In this document: in pieces, positions 16,432 to 23,905 of the stretch | Layout of the letters: each line of letters opens with the position of its first letter | How positions within the stretch are numbered: the first letter of the stretch is position 1 | Assembly (NCBI GenBank): GCA_029959865.1 | Contig: JASCPE010000012.1 | Span: forward strand, 1 to 33,277 | DNA: 33,277 bases | Direction: 5' to 3' | DNA from: Microbacteriaceae bacterium PS02070 | GTDB taxonomy: Bacteria; Actinomycetota; Actinomycetes; Actinomycetales; Microbacteriaceae | Position numbers and translations under genes: made by a program | The notes under the pieces: model-generated | What the model saw: only the letters and a program-made list of their open reading frames with translations | What the model was told of the DNA's origin: nothing | The model's database searches: none

Positions 16432-16809
16432 GTGCAGCAGATCACCGCATCCACCGCCCCGGCCCCGGCCGGGACCTACTCCTCCGGAATCGTCAGCGGG
16501 GGTTTCCTGTTCCTCGCCGGACAGGGCCCGTTCAACCCCGACGCCATCATCGTCGGCGAGACGTTCGCCGATCAAGTGCGGCAGACGTTCGCGAATCTCG
16601 AGGCCGTTGCCGCGGCGGCGGGCACGTCGATGCGCAACGCCGTCCGCATCGGCGTGTACCTCAATGACATGTCCGACTGGGCCGAATTCAACGAGGTATC
16701 GAAGGAGTTCCTCGGCACGCCGTACCCCGCGCGCACCTCGATCCAGGCCGACCTGAACGGGTTCCTCGTCGAGGTCGACGCGATCGTCGCCCTGCCCACG
16801 GAGGTCTGA
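16432..16809 (+). CDS. RidA-family enamine/imine deaminase
   Basis: This 125-residue protein has the RidA/YjgF fold motifs FLFLAGQGPFNPD and AVRIGVYLNDMSDWAEFN, and ends with the conserved YPARTSIQADL. Arg101 is the family's catalytic arginine, and a glutamate follows in FLVEVDAIV. RidA enzymes form trimers in the cytoplasm and hydrolyse reactive imines and enamines released by PLP enzymes. That matches the position directly after the D-serine dehydratase-like gene. GTG 16432 is preceded by GAGAAAGGA. Its presence supports an amino-acid eliminating step in the pathway. Confidence 0.92.
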   Translation: MQQITASTAPAPAGTYSSGIVSGGFLFLAGQGPFNPDAIIVGETFADQVRQTFANLEAVAAAAGTSMRNAVRIGVYLNDMSDWAEFNEVSKEFLGTPYPARTSIQADLNGFLVEVDAIVALPTEV

Positions 16810-16814
16810 CGAAC

Positions 16815-17672
16815 GTGGAGTTCCTGCGTGTCGGGACGGCGGGCGAGGAACGCGCCGTCGTCCGCGAGGGCGGCATGGCCTATGCCCTCGACGGTCTTGC
16901 TGCGGACATCGACGGCGCGTTCCTCGCGGGCGGTGGAATCGACCGTGTCCGGCGAGCGCTCGTCGCGGGAGAGCTGCCGGCCACGAGCATCGAGGGCGAA
17001 CGGATCGGCGCCCCCATCGCGCGCCCCACGGCGGTGATCTGCATCGGCCAGAACTACGCGGCGCACGCGGCGGAGTCGGGTGCGGAGCCGCCAAGCGAAC
17101 TGATCGTGTTCTTCAAACACCCCAACACCGTCGTCGGGCCGTTCGACGACGTCATCCTCCCCCCGGGCGCCGCGAAGCTCGATTGGGAGGTCGAACTCGG
17201 CGTCGTCATCGGCTCCGTCGCGAACCGTCTCGCCTCACGCGAGGAAGCGGAGGCGGCCATCGCCGGATATGTCGTCACGAACGACGTCTCGGAGCGCGAG
17301 CACCAGCTCGTCACGTCTCTCGGGCAGTGGTCCAAAGGCAAGAGCGCGCCGACGTTCTGCCCCGTCGGTCCTGCGCTCGTCCCCGCTGCCGAGGTTGATC
17401 CGGGCAACCTGCGCCTGTGGTCCACGGTGAACGGCGACGCCCGCCAGGACTCGACGACCGCGGACCTCATCTTCGACGTGCCCACGATCGTGCAGAACCT
17501 GTCGCAGTACATGCAGCTCGAGCCCGGCGACCTCGTCTGCACGGGCACGCCGCAGGGTGTCGCGCTGTCAGGTCGCTTCCCGTACCTCGCCGTCGGTGAC
17601 GTGATCGAGATGGGAGTGTCGGGACTGGGCGCGCAGCGCTCCCGGGTCGTGGCGACCTCCGGTTACCGGTGA
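16815..17672 (+). CDS. Fumarylacetoacetate hydrolase-family enzyme, paralogue 2
   Basis: The 285-residue protein has an N-terminal lobe of about 70 residues and an FAH domain with VICIGQNYAAHA, LIVFFKHPNTVVGP, the acidic metal-binding LDWEVELGVVIG, GYVVTNDVSERE, QWSKGKSAPTFCPVGP and PGDLVCTGTPQGV. The QWxKGKSxDTFxPxGP-type stretch suggests the subgroup acting on 2,4-diketo or ureidoglycolate-like acids, but this remains open. GTG 16815 overlaps nothing; GGAGG near 16800 lies slightly far upstream. It is the last gene of the cluster and ends just before the palindromic repeat at 17666. Confidence 0.9.
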   Translation: MEFLRVGTAGEERAVVREGGMAYALDGLAADIDGAFLAGGGIDRVRRALVAGELPATSIEGERIGAPIARPTAVICIGQNYAAHAAESGAEPPSELIVFFKHPNTVVGPFDDVILPPGAAKLDWEVELGVVIGSVANRLASREEAEAAIAGYVVTNDVSEREHQLVTSLGQWSKGKSAPTFCPVGPALVPAAEVDPGNLRLWSTVNGDARQDSTTADLIFDVPTIVQNLSQYMQLEPGDLVCTGTPQGVALSGRFPYLAVGDVIEMGVSGLGAQRSRVVATSGYR

Positions 17673-17735
17673 TCGAGTAGCGCGCAGCGCGTCCCACCGG
17701 TGATCGAGTAGCGCCCGCAGGGCGCGTATCGAGAT
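17666..17735. repeat. Palindromic intergenic repeat between convergent genes, possible terminator
   Basis: ACCGGTGATCGAGTAGCGC occurs at 17666-17684 and 17697-17715. The second copy runs into the hairpin GCGCCC-GCA-GGGCGC (17712-17726), followed by GTATCGAGAT, which partly pairs with ATCGAGTA. I recall CTCGATACGCGC-type repeats between convergent genes in Microbacteriaceae chromosomes. It may end transcription from both sides. Confidence 0.65.
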
Positions 17736-17784
17736 CCCGACCACCGACGACGCACGCACCCGGGACGGCCGGCTCCGGTGTTGG

Positions 17785-18385
17785 TCACAACCCCGCAAGT
17801 TCGGGCAGCAGCGCCTTGGCGATCAGGAAGTAGATGATCAGTCCCGTGCCGTCGACGATCGTGGAGATCATCGGCGCCGACGCGACCGCAGGGTCGACGC
17901 GCGTCTTCATGAGCACGAGCGGCAGGATCGAGGCGATGAACGCCGCCCACAGCACGATCGCGACGATCGTCAGGATCACGGTGGCGATGACGGCCCAGCC
18001 GACGCCGAGCGTGAACGCCCGCACGAGCCCGGCGACCGCCATGGCGAGGGCGACCAGCGTCGCCGACGTCATCTCTTTGCCGAGCACGCGGCCGATGTCC
18101 CGCATCCGCACCTGACCGGTCGCGATCGCGCGCACGAGTGTCGTGGTGATCTAGGTACCCGTGTTGCCGCCGGTGCCGATGAGCAGCGGGATGAAGAAGG
18201 CGAGCGCGACGACGGCTTCGAGTTCGTCCTCGAAGAGCTGCATGACGGTCGCGGTGTAGGCGGATGCGACGAACAACACGAGCAGCCACACGATGCGCTT
18301 GCGCCACAGCAGCCACGGCGACGCGCGGAGGTACGGAGTGTCCAGCGGCTGGGATCCGCCCTGGAGCTCAGCGTCCTCTGCACAA
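17785..18385 (-). pseudogene. mgtE: Broken mgtE (magnesium transporter), membrane domain only
   Basis: From about 18385 down to 17785 the minus strand encodes the C-terminal membrane domain of Mgt[50 protein letters not shown], then ITTTLVRAIATGQVRMRDIG and later helices. MgtE is a dimeric Mg2+ channel with N-terminal cytoplasmic and CBS domains that sense magnesium. Those domains are absent and replaced by an unrelated frame. In addition, an amber codon at 18151-18153 (TAG where homologues have glutamine, GTQITTTL) splits the remaining domain. The gene is therefore dead. It converges on the metabolic cluster and may mark the chromosomal neighbour of that cluster before transfer. Confidence 0.88.
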
Positions 18386-18975
18386 CTGCCCGTTCCGCGA
18401 GCTGGTCGATCCCTCGGATCGCCGCGTCTGCGATCTGCATGCGGGGTTGATGCGCGGGGCTCGCCGTGAGTGTGCCCCTCGGTGCGGGAGTGCGGGGGCG
18501 GGTCGAACACGAAATAGGCGCGGTTGTAGATCGCGTACTCGAGGGTGTCGAGCCAGAACAATGCGCACCGAGACGGGTCGAGCCCGCGGCCTCGCACATC
18601 GACGAGCACGGAAGGAGCGTGGAACTCCTGCTCGAGCAAGCCCGGAAGGTTGATGCGCGGGTCTGTGGCATGGTCGAGATACTCGCCCGGGTCGATCACA
18701 TTGTGCAGCAGCACGCTCCGTCGCCAGAAGCGGGCGTAGGAGTAGAACTCGACCAGTTGCGGGCTGAGCGGCAGAAGTGTCTCGCCGTCGAGCGCCGTCA
18801 GATGGGCGGGCGCGATTCCTGAGGGCCCGCACCGCAGTTCGCCCGGTTCAAGCTCATACTGTGCCTGTACCGGAGAGTCCCGGATGCTCGTGAGCGCGGC
18901 CGTGATCGACGCATTCGACGGCGCGGGAGCAATGGCCGTGATCCAGCCCTCGCCGTATGCGACGGTGGATGCCAT
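18386..18975 (-). pseudogene. Fragment of an unrecognised gene joined to the mgtE remnant
   Basis: Upstream of the mgtE piece, in the same frame, the minus strand encodes a well-behaved protein segment with [76 protein letters not shown] and [13 protein letters not shown] do not recognise the family. The composition is ordinary for a cytoplasmic protein, and no signal peptide or membrane helix is seen. ATG 18975 is used; ATG 19026 is possible. After about 18480 the sequence becomes low in recognisable protein character and then switches to MgtE, so the 3' end is probably missing. The bases from here to 19124 hold no gene I can support. Confidence 0.45.
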
Positions 18976-19124
18976 CGGCGATCGATCGACTCCACGGAGC
19001 GCGGTTCCACCTGATCTCCCACCCATGCATCCAGTCTACGAAGGCAGGGGCCGCTACTTGTGGAGCGGGGGCGCCCAACATCGACGCCATTGAACGTTAG
19101 AAGCTGACGCTTTCACAACACACG

Positions 19125-19149
19125 GTGGACCTCCGTAGAGAGTTTGAGA
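19125..19149 (+). repeat. 25-bp direct repeat, copy 2
   Basis: This is an exact copy of 265-289 on the same strand. It ends precisely where the IS3-family element with tip TGTCCCGCG begins (19150). Its position at the border between the mgtE-side DNA and the IS/conjugation region suggests that it marks a recombination or insertion boundary. Confidence 0.8.
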
Positions 19150-19158
19150 TGTCCCGCG

Positions 19159-20109
19159 TCAAGTAGTTGGCAGGGTTTCTTCGATTTCGAAGTTGGGTGT
19201 GGTGGGGTCGGCGAGGCCGGCGTAGACGTCGGCGGGCCGGTTCCAGGCGATCGCTTCGTGCGGTCGGACGTGGTTGTAGTCCTGCCGGTAGGCGTTCACG
19301 TGCTCGACGAGCTGGAGACCGTCGTCGATCTCCTCGCGGAACAGCCACTCGTATTTCATCGTCCCGAACCCGCGTTCGCGTGACCCGTTCTGACCCGGCG
19401 TTCTCACGCGTGTGCGGACGTGACGGAGTTCGGGATGCGTCGCGACGAACGCTTCGAACGTGAACGAGCGGAACGGGCCGCCGTTATCGGTCACGATCGT
19501 CACGACGGGCAGGAGTTCCCCGGTTTGCTCGTCGACGTCGCAGTCGTCGATCAGCGGGTGGCCGATCAGCGTCTCCGCTTCGGCGAGGGCGAGTTCGACG
19601 GCGGTGACGGCGTCGTGCATGTTCGCGGTCGGGGACACGTGCGCGTCGAACTCGTACTTCGCCCAGTAGTCCCGACACGACGCGATCCGCCAGGTGCCGC
19701 CGGTCGTGGTCTCGTACTCGGAGAAGTCGAGCTGCCACACCTGATTCGGACCGGTCGGCTCTTTCGCGAACGCGGCTTTGCGGCGCTCGGCGAGTTTGCG
19801 GCGTTCCCGTTGATAGGTCGCGCCAAGGATCAGGCCATCGTCGCGCAGTAGCCGCAGCACGGTCGCCTGAGAGACCCGATGCCCGTCGTGACGGGTCATC
19901 GCCCACACCTTCCGATGCCCCCACGCCGGATGCGCCGTCGCATGCCGGACCACGACATCGCGGACCGCGACCCGCGCCGGCTGCGGCCACGGCCCCTTCG
20001 GTGGCCGATCAGTGCGGGCTTTGGCCTGCCAGCGCCGCCACGTCCGCTCGGGCATGTCGATGAGCTCGCAGAACCTCGAAGTCGACATGCCCGCCTGAAT
20101 GCGGATCAC
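19159..20109 (-). CDS. IS3-family transposase OrfB (DDE catalytic subunit), element 1
   Basis: The 316-residue frame has the IS3 OrfB layout. A helical N-terminal part includes CELIDMPERTWRRWQAKAR and HPAWGHRKVWAMTRHDGHRV. The integrase core has its DDE residues in VWQLDFSEYETT, VTDNGGPFRSF and GSRERGFGTMKYE. The tail reads HVRPHEAIAWNRPADVYAGL. Its GTG start overlaps the OrfA stop, and the upstream part of this frame (GPFEDLEVIRIQ) continues OrfA after a -1 shift. It is therefore probably made as an OrfAB fusion. The core looks intact, so the transposase may be active. Confidence 0.93.
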   Translation of the reverse strand: MIRIQAGMSTSRFCELIDMPERTWRRWQAKARTDRPPKGPWPQPARVAVRDVVVRHATAHPAWGHRKVWAMTRHDGHRVSQATVLRLLRDDGLILGATYQRERRKLAERRKAAFAKEPTGPNQVWQLDFSEYETTTGGTWRIASCRDYWAKYEFDAHVSPTANMHDAVTAVELALAEAETLIGHPLIDDCDVDEQTGELLPVVTIVTDNGGPFRSFTFEAFVATHPELRHVRTRVRTPGQNGSRERGFGTMKYEWLFREEIDDGLQLVEHVNAYRQDYNHVRPHEAIAWNRPADVYAGLADPTTPNFEIEETLPTT

Positions 20110-20423
20110 CTCGAGGTCCTCGAAGGGCCCAACCGGCCCTCCGCGCTCTTCTTCCAGACGCGGATCTCGACCGCGGCCTCACCCAGGGCCTGGGTCAGTT
20201 CCGCGACCTCGTCCTCGAGCTGCTGCTCCCGAGACGAGGGCTTGGACTTGCCCGCCTCGATGCCAGCCTTCCCGCCTTCCAGGAATTGCCGCTTCCAGTT
20301 CCCGATCGCCTGCTCGGAGACCTTCTCGCGGCGGGCGGCTTCGGCGATCGATATCTCGCCCTGCAGCACGGACAACACGATGCGCAGCTTCTTCTCCGCC
20401 GGGATCGTCGGTGGACGACTCAT
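20106..20423 (-). CDS. IS3-family transposase OrfA (DNA-binding subunit), element 1
   Basis: The 105-residue protein has a helix-turn-helix of the transposase_8 type (LQGEISIAEAARREKVSEQA), a GNWKRQFLEGGKAGIEAG segment and a leucine-zipper-like helix (REQQLEDEVAELTQALGEAA). It would recognise the element ends. The stop overlaps the OrfB start. Upstream of the ATG lies the probable left end of the element, about 57 bp away. Confidence 0.9.
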   Translation of the reverse strand: MSRPPTIPAEKKLRIVLSVLQGEISIAEAARREKVSEQAIGNWKRQFLEGGKAGIEAGKSKPSSREQQLEDEVAELTQALGEAAVEIRVWKKSAEGRLGPSRTSR

Positions 20424-20550
20424 GATGACTCAGACCTTTCGATAGGGGCGTTGCCTCAGCAACTAACTACCCCCGCCACATGGGACTGCTGCACGGATAG
20501 GTGACATCTGATCTGGCTTGCCCGAGAGGGCGGCCTGGAAGGATGTCGCT

Positions 20551-20859
20551 GTGCCCAAGCCCTACCCGAGCGAGTTCCGTGACGACGTCGTGCGCGTTGC
20601 CCGCAACCGCGAGCCCGGAGTGACGATCGAGCAGATCGCGAAAGACTTCGGGGTCCACCCGATGACGCTGCAGAGGTGGATGCGTCGCCCCGACGTCGAC
20701 GACGGTGCCAAGTCCGGCCAGTCCCGGACCGAGGCCGCGGAGATCCGTGAGCTGCGCCGCCGGAACCGGCTCCTGGAGCAGGAGAACGAGGTGCTGCGGC
20801 GCGCGGCGGCGTATCTGTCACAGGCGAACCTGCCGGGAAAAGGCTCTACCCGCTCGTGA
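20551..20859 (+). CDS. IS3-family transposase OrfA, element 2
   Basis: This 102-residue protein has a helix-turn-helix (VTIEQIAKDFGVHPMTLQRW) and a coiled-coil zipper (EIRELRRRNRLLEQENEVLR). GTG 20551 is preceded by GGAAGGA. Near the end, GGGAAAAGGC at 20836-20845 contains an AAAAG slippery site. A -1 shift there changes GKGSTRS-stop to GKRLYPLVTELAA, which reads straight into OrfB. This is strong evidence for a programmed frameshift giving an OrfAB fusion. Confidence 0.92.
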   Translation: MPKPYPSEFRDDVVRVARNREPGVTIEQIAKDFGVHPMTLQRWMRRPDVDDGAKSGQSRTEAAEIRELRRRNRLLEQENEVLRRAAAYLSQANLPGKGSTRS

Positions 20860-21743
20860 CGGAGCTCGCCGCTGCAGGGATCCCTGTGACGGTGACGTGT
20901 CGGGTGCTCAAGCTCTCCCGCCAGCCCTACTACCGGTGGCTGGCCGACCCCATCACCCCGAGCGAGGTGGTGGAGGCGTACCGTGCGAACGCGCTGTTCG
21001 ACGCGCACCGCGACGACCCCGAGTTCGGGCACCGCCTCCTCGCCGACGAGGCCCGCGACGCGGGCGAGGCGATGTCGGATCGGACCGCGTGGCGGATCGC
21101 CTCCAGCAACGGCTGGTTCAGCGCGTTCGGCAAGCCCAAGCGTGGCAAGGGTCGCCAGCCCGGACCGCCCGTCCACGACGACCTCTGCGCCGTCGTCGAC
21201 AAGGACGGCAGGACCCGCCACGTGTTCGCCGCCGAGAAGCCGAACGAACTCTGGCTCACTGACATCACGGAGCACAAGACCGCAGAGGGCAAGCTCTACC
21301 TCTGCGCGATCAAGGACGTGTTCTCCGGCCGGATCGTCGGCTACTCAATCGACTCGAGAATGAAGTCCCGTCTCGCCGTTCAGGCCCTCGAGAACGCTGT
21401 CGCGATGCGCGGCGACGTTGCCGGCTGCGTGGTGCACAGCGATAGAGGATCTCAATTTCGAAGCCGGAAGTTCCTGCGCGCTCTCGCGCGCCACCGCCTG
21501 GTGGGGAGCATGGGGAGAGTCGGCTCCAGCGGCGACAACGCGGCCATGGAATCCTTCTTCGCGCTGCTACAGAAGAACGTCCTCGACCGACGCTCCTGGA
21601 CTACCCGCGAGCAGCTGCGGATCGCGATCGTCACCTGGATCGAGCGGACCTATCACCGCCGCCGACGCCAGCCCCGCCTCGGCCGTTTGACCCCCATCGA
21701 ATTCGAGACCATCATGAACACGACCGTCGCACTGGCGGCGTGA
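20856..21743 (+). CDS. IS3-family transposase OrfB, element 2
   Basis: The 295-residue frame has the IS3 catalytic core. DDE residues lie in LWLTDITEHKT, VVHSDRGSQFRS and SSGDNAAMESFFALLQKNVLD. The N-terminal part has TCRVLKLSRQPYYRWL and FGHRLLADEA, and the tail ends RLTPIEFETIMN. GTG 20856 overlaps the OrfA stop, but expression by -1 frameshift from OrfA is more likely. All motifs are intact. Together with the perfect inverted ends and target duplication, this suggests a recent and possibly active insertion. Confidence 0.94.
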   Translation: MTELAAAGIPVTVTCRVLKLSRQPYYRWLADPITPSEVVEAYRANALFDAHRDDPEFGHRLLADEARDAGEAMSDRTAWRIASSNGWFSAFGKPKRGKGRQPGPPVHDDLCAVVDKDGRTRHVFAAEKPNELWLTDITEHKTAEGKLYLCAIKDVFSGRIVGYSIDSRMKSRLAVQALENAVAMRGDVAGCVVHSDRGSQFRSRKFLRALARHRLVGSMGRVGSSGDNAAMESFFALLQKNVLDRRSWTTREQLRIAIVTWIERTYHRRRRQPRLGRLTPIEFETIMNTTVALAA

Positions 21744-21776
21744 CTAGGAACTGTCACCTATCCGTGCAGCAGTCCC

Positions 21777-22410
21777 CATCGACGCCGATCTCGCCTCGGT
21801 CAGCGATCCCATCGCGGGGATCGTGCTGATGGCGATGGCCGCGTTCGCCCCGTATCTCACGTACAAGTTCATCGCGTTCGTCGGGTTCGACATGTACCAC
21901 GCGATCGGCTCCGAGCAGGATGCCAAGAGCGCCCTCAACCGTCCGATCCCGGTCCCGACCAAGCCGCAAGGCAGCGGCGACCCGAAGAAGGTGCTCGACG
22001 GAACCAGCGGTGGCGGCGGGAACGCGGGCGGAGGCTCCGGTGGTGGAAGCGGCGCCCCGCCGCCGCCGAAGACCCCGACACCGGCACCCGCCGCGAGCGG
22101 CGGAGGCGCCGCCGGTGGTGGAGGGGCTGCAGCAGGCGGGGGCGGTGCAGCCGCAGCCGGTCCCGTCGCGGCAGGCGTGGTGGTCGGGGCGAGTGTTGCC
22201 AAGGGTGCCGCGACCGCCGGCCCAAAGGCCGGAACCGCGCTGGGAGCCCAGGGCGAGCACGCCGCCGACGCAGCCACGCAGACACCGCCACCGCCCGCCG
22301 CCTCACCTGCGGCACCGCCGTCGAGCCCGGCACCACGACCGCCGAGCACCGACCCGTCACCACCGCCGAAGCAGCCCCCGCCGCCCGCGCCGCGCCCACC
22401 GAAGGAGTAG
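21777..22410 (+). pseudogene. 3' part of a TrbL/VirB6-like conjugation membrane protein, truncated by an IS
   Basis: Right after the IS3-family element the frame reads IDADLASVSDPIAGIVLMAM, with one hydrophobic helix and FVGFDMYHAIG. A long low-complexity tail rich in Gly, Ala and then Pro follows. I recall this pattern, with membrane segments followed by a Gly/Pro tail directly upstream of an SCO6880-family gene, in TrbL-like channel proteins of actinobacterial conjugative elements. The N-terminal membrane helices are missing because the IS replaced them, so the protein is unlikely to work. GTG 21823 could give a short product. The stop lies 3 bp before the next gene. Confidence 0.7.
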
Positions 22411-22413
22411 ACG

Positions 22414-23883
22414 ATGAGCAGCACGAACCACGACCGGCCCACCGCGGGCGAACTCGTGCCGGTGAAGTTCTCCCGCCTCACTCGCCGCGGTGTCCTCCTC
22501 GGCCTGTCGCTGACCCAGCTCATCACGCTTGCCATCGGCGGAGCCACGCTCATTGGCGCGTTCTACGCCGGCGGAGGGATGCTGCTCGCCTATACCGCCC
22601 CCATCTGGGTACTCGCCGCCGCGCTGACCTGGATACCCATCGCGGGCCGGCCCATCGTGGAGTGGCTGCCCATCGCCTGCTGGTGGCTGTGGCGCACCAC
22701 CGGCGGACAACTGCTGTACCGGCGCAGGATCGTCGTCCCGCGCCCAGTCGGAACCCTCGCCCTGCCCGGCGACATGGCGCGACTGCGCGAGTACACCGAC
22801 CCCGACACCGGAGCCGGGATGATCCACGACCCCCACGCCGCCACGTTGACCGTCGTATGCGAGGTCACCCATCCCGCGTTCGTGCTCCTCGATCCCGGCG
22901 AACAGGAACGACGCGTCAGCTCCTGGGGCCGCGTCCTGGCCACCGTCTGCCGCTCCGGGAGGATCGCGACGCTGCAAGTCCTCGAACGCACCCTCCCTGA
23001 CTCCGGGACCGGGCTGGCCGAATGGTGGGCCACCCACGGCACCCCGGACGGGTCATGGGCGGCCGACACCTACGCCGAACTCATCGACCGCGCCGGACCC
23101 GCCGGCGAACGCCACGCAACCACCCTCTCGCTGTCACTGGACATGAAGACGAGTGCTCGGCAGATCAGGACCGCCGGCGGCGGGATACGCGGGGCCGCCG
23201 CCGTCCTGCGACAGGAGATGAACACCCTTGTCGCGGCACTGCGTTCCGCCGATCTGTCGCCGTCCGGTTGGTTGACGCCGGGGCAGGTCGCGGTGATGCT
23301 GCGTTCCGCCTACGACCCAGCCATCGCAGCCACCCTGGAACGACACGGCAGACTCGGACAATCCCTCGCCACCGCCGGACCAGTAGCCGTCACCGAAACC
23401 TGGGGCAGGCTGCGCACCGACTCCGCCCACCACGCCGTGCTCTGGGTCAGCGAGTGGCCCAGGTCGCTGGTCTATCCGGGGTTCCTGTCGCCGGTGCTGC
23501 TGTCCACCGGCATCCAGCGGTCGTTCTCGCTGATCTGCACTCCAATGCGGTCCGATGCCGCTGCTCGCGACATCCGCAAGAAGAAGGTCGAGCACATCTC
23601 CGACCAGGCCCAGCGCGCGAAGATCGGCCAGATCGAAGACGCCTCCCAGACCGCCGAGTACCACGACGTGCTCCAGCAAGAAGCCGACCTCACCGCAGGC
23701 CACGGGATCCTCCGCTACACCGGCCTCATCGCCGTCTCCGCACCCACCGTCGAGGAACTCGACGCCGCCGTCGCCGCCATCGAGCAGGCCGCGATTCAGG
23801 CGTCCTGCGAGACCCGGCTCCTGGTCGGCCAGCAAGCCGCCGCATTCACCGCCGCCGCACTCCCGCTCTGCCGACGGGTGTAG
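22414..23883 (+). CDS. SCO6880-family type IV secretion/conjugation protein
   Basis: This 489-residue protein starts with a cytosolic tail, then two membrane helices (around LLGLSLTQLITLAIGGATLI and APIWVLAAALTWIPI) and a large cytosolic part. It shows VKFSRLTRRGVLLGLS, GDMARLREY, LLDPGEQERRVSSWGRVL and FICTPMRSDAAARDIRKKKVEH-like segments typical of the SCO6880 group. These proteins act with a VirB4-like ATPase in actinobacterial conjugation machines, roughly as a fused PrgI/VirB4-N-terminal module. ATG 22414 follows AAGGAG, which overlaps the end of the TrbL-like frame. The ATPase partner is encoded at 25600. It appears complete. Confidence 0.82.
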   Translation: MSSTNHDRPTAGELVPVKFSRLTRRGVLLGLSLTQLITLAIGGATLIGAFYAGGGMLLAYTAPIWVLAAALTWIPIAGRPIVEWLPIACWWLWRTTGGQLLYRRRIVVPRPVGTLALPGDMARLREYTDPDTGAGMIHDPHAATLTVVCEVTHPAFVLLDPGEQERRVSSWGRVLATVCRSGRIATLQVLERTLPDSGTGLAEWWATHGTPDGSWAADTYAELIDRAGPAGERHATTLSLSLDMKTSARQIRTAGGGIRGAAAVLRQEMNTLVAALRSADLSPSGWLTPGQVAVMLRSAYDPAIAATLERHGRLGQSLATAGPVAVTETWGRLRTDSAHHAVLWVSEWPRSLVYPGFLSPVLLSTGIQRSFSLICTPMRSDAAARDIRKKKVEHISDQAQRAKIGQIEDASQTAEYHDVLQQEADLTAGHGILRYTGLIAVSAPTVEELDAAVAAIEQAAIQASCETRLLVGQQAAAFTAAALPLCRRV

Positions 23884-23905
23884 AGCCAAAGGGCGTCGGA
23901 GATAC

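Larger units (their letters stand above)
19150..20480 (-). mobile_element. IS3-family element 1 (about 1.33 kb)
   Basis: Two overlapping transposase genes on the minus strand are bounded by imperfect inverted ends. The transposase-start side (reading down from 20480) begins TGTGGCGGGGGTAGTTAGTT. The other side (from 19150) begins TGTCCCGCGTCAAGTAGTT. No matching target duplication is visible: the left flank is the 25-bp repeat, and the right flank was altered by insertion of the second IS3-family element one base away. The element therefore separates unrelated flanks and may have taken part in a rearrangement. Confidence 0.8.
20482..21776 (+). mobile_element. IS3-family element 2 (1295 bp, complete, with target duplication)
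   Basis: Perfect 25-bp inverted ends, beginning GGGACTGCTGCACGGATAGG, lie at 20482-20506 and 21752-21776. The triplet CAT flanks both sides (20479-20481 and 21777-21779), a 3-bp target duplication as expected for IS3. The element therefore inserted cleanly, immediately beside or into the tip of element 1. It now separates element 1 from the truncated TrbL-like gene. Confidence 0.93.

Noticed and set aside
17666..17726. CRISPR-like short repeats
   Set aside because: Only two copies with a 12-base gap and a hairpin; no array, no spacers and no cas genes in the window.
21777..22410. Gly/Pro-rich tail of the TrbL-like gene as a structural or surface repeat protein
   Set aside because: The tail is continuous with a TrbL-like membrane segment and sits directly upstream of the SCO6880-family gene, where such tails are expected.
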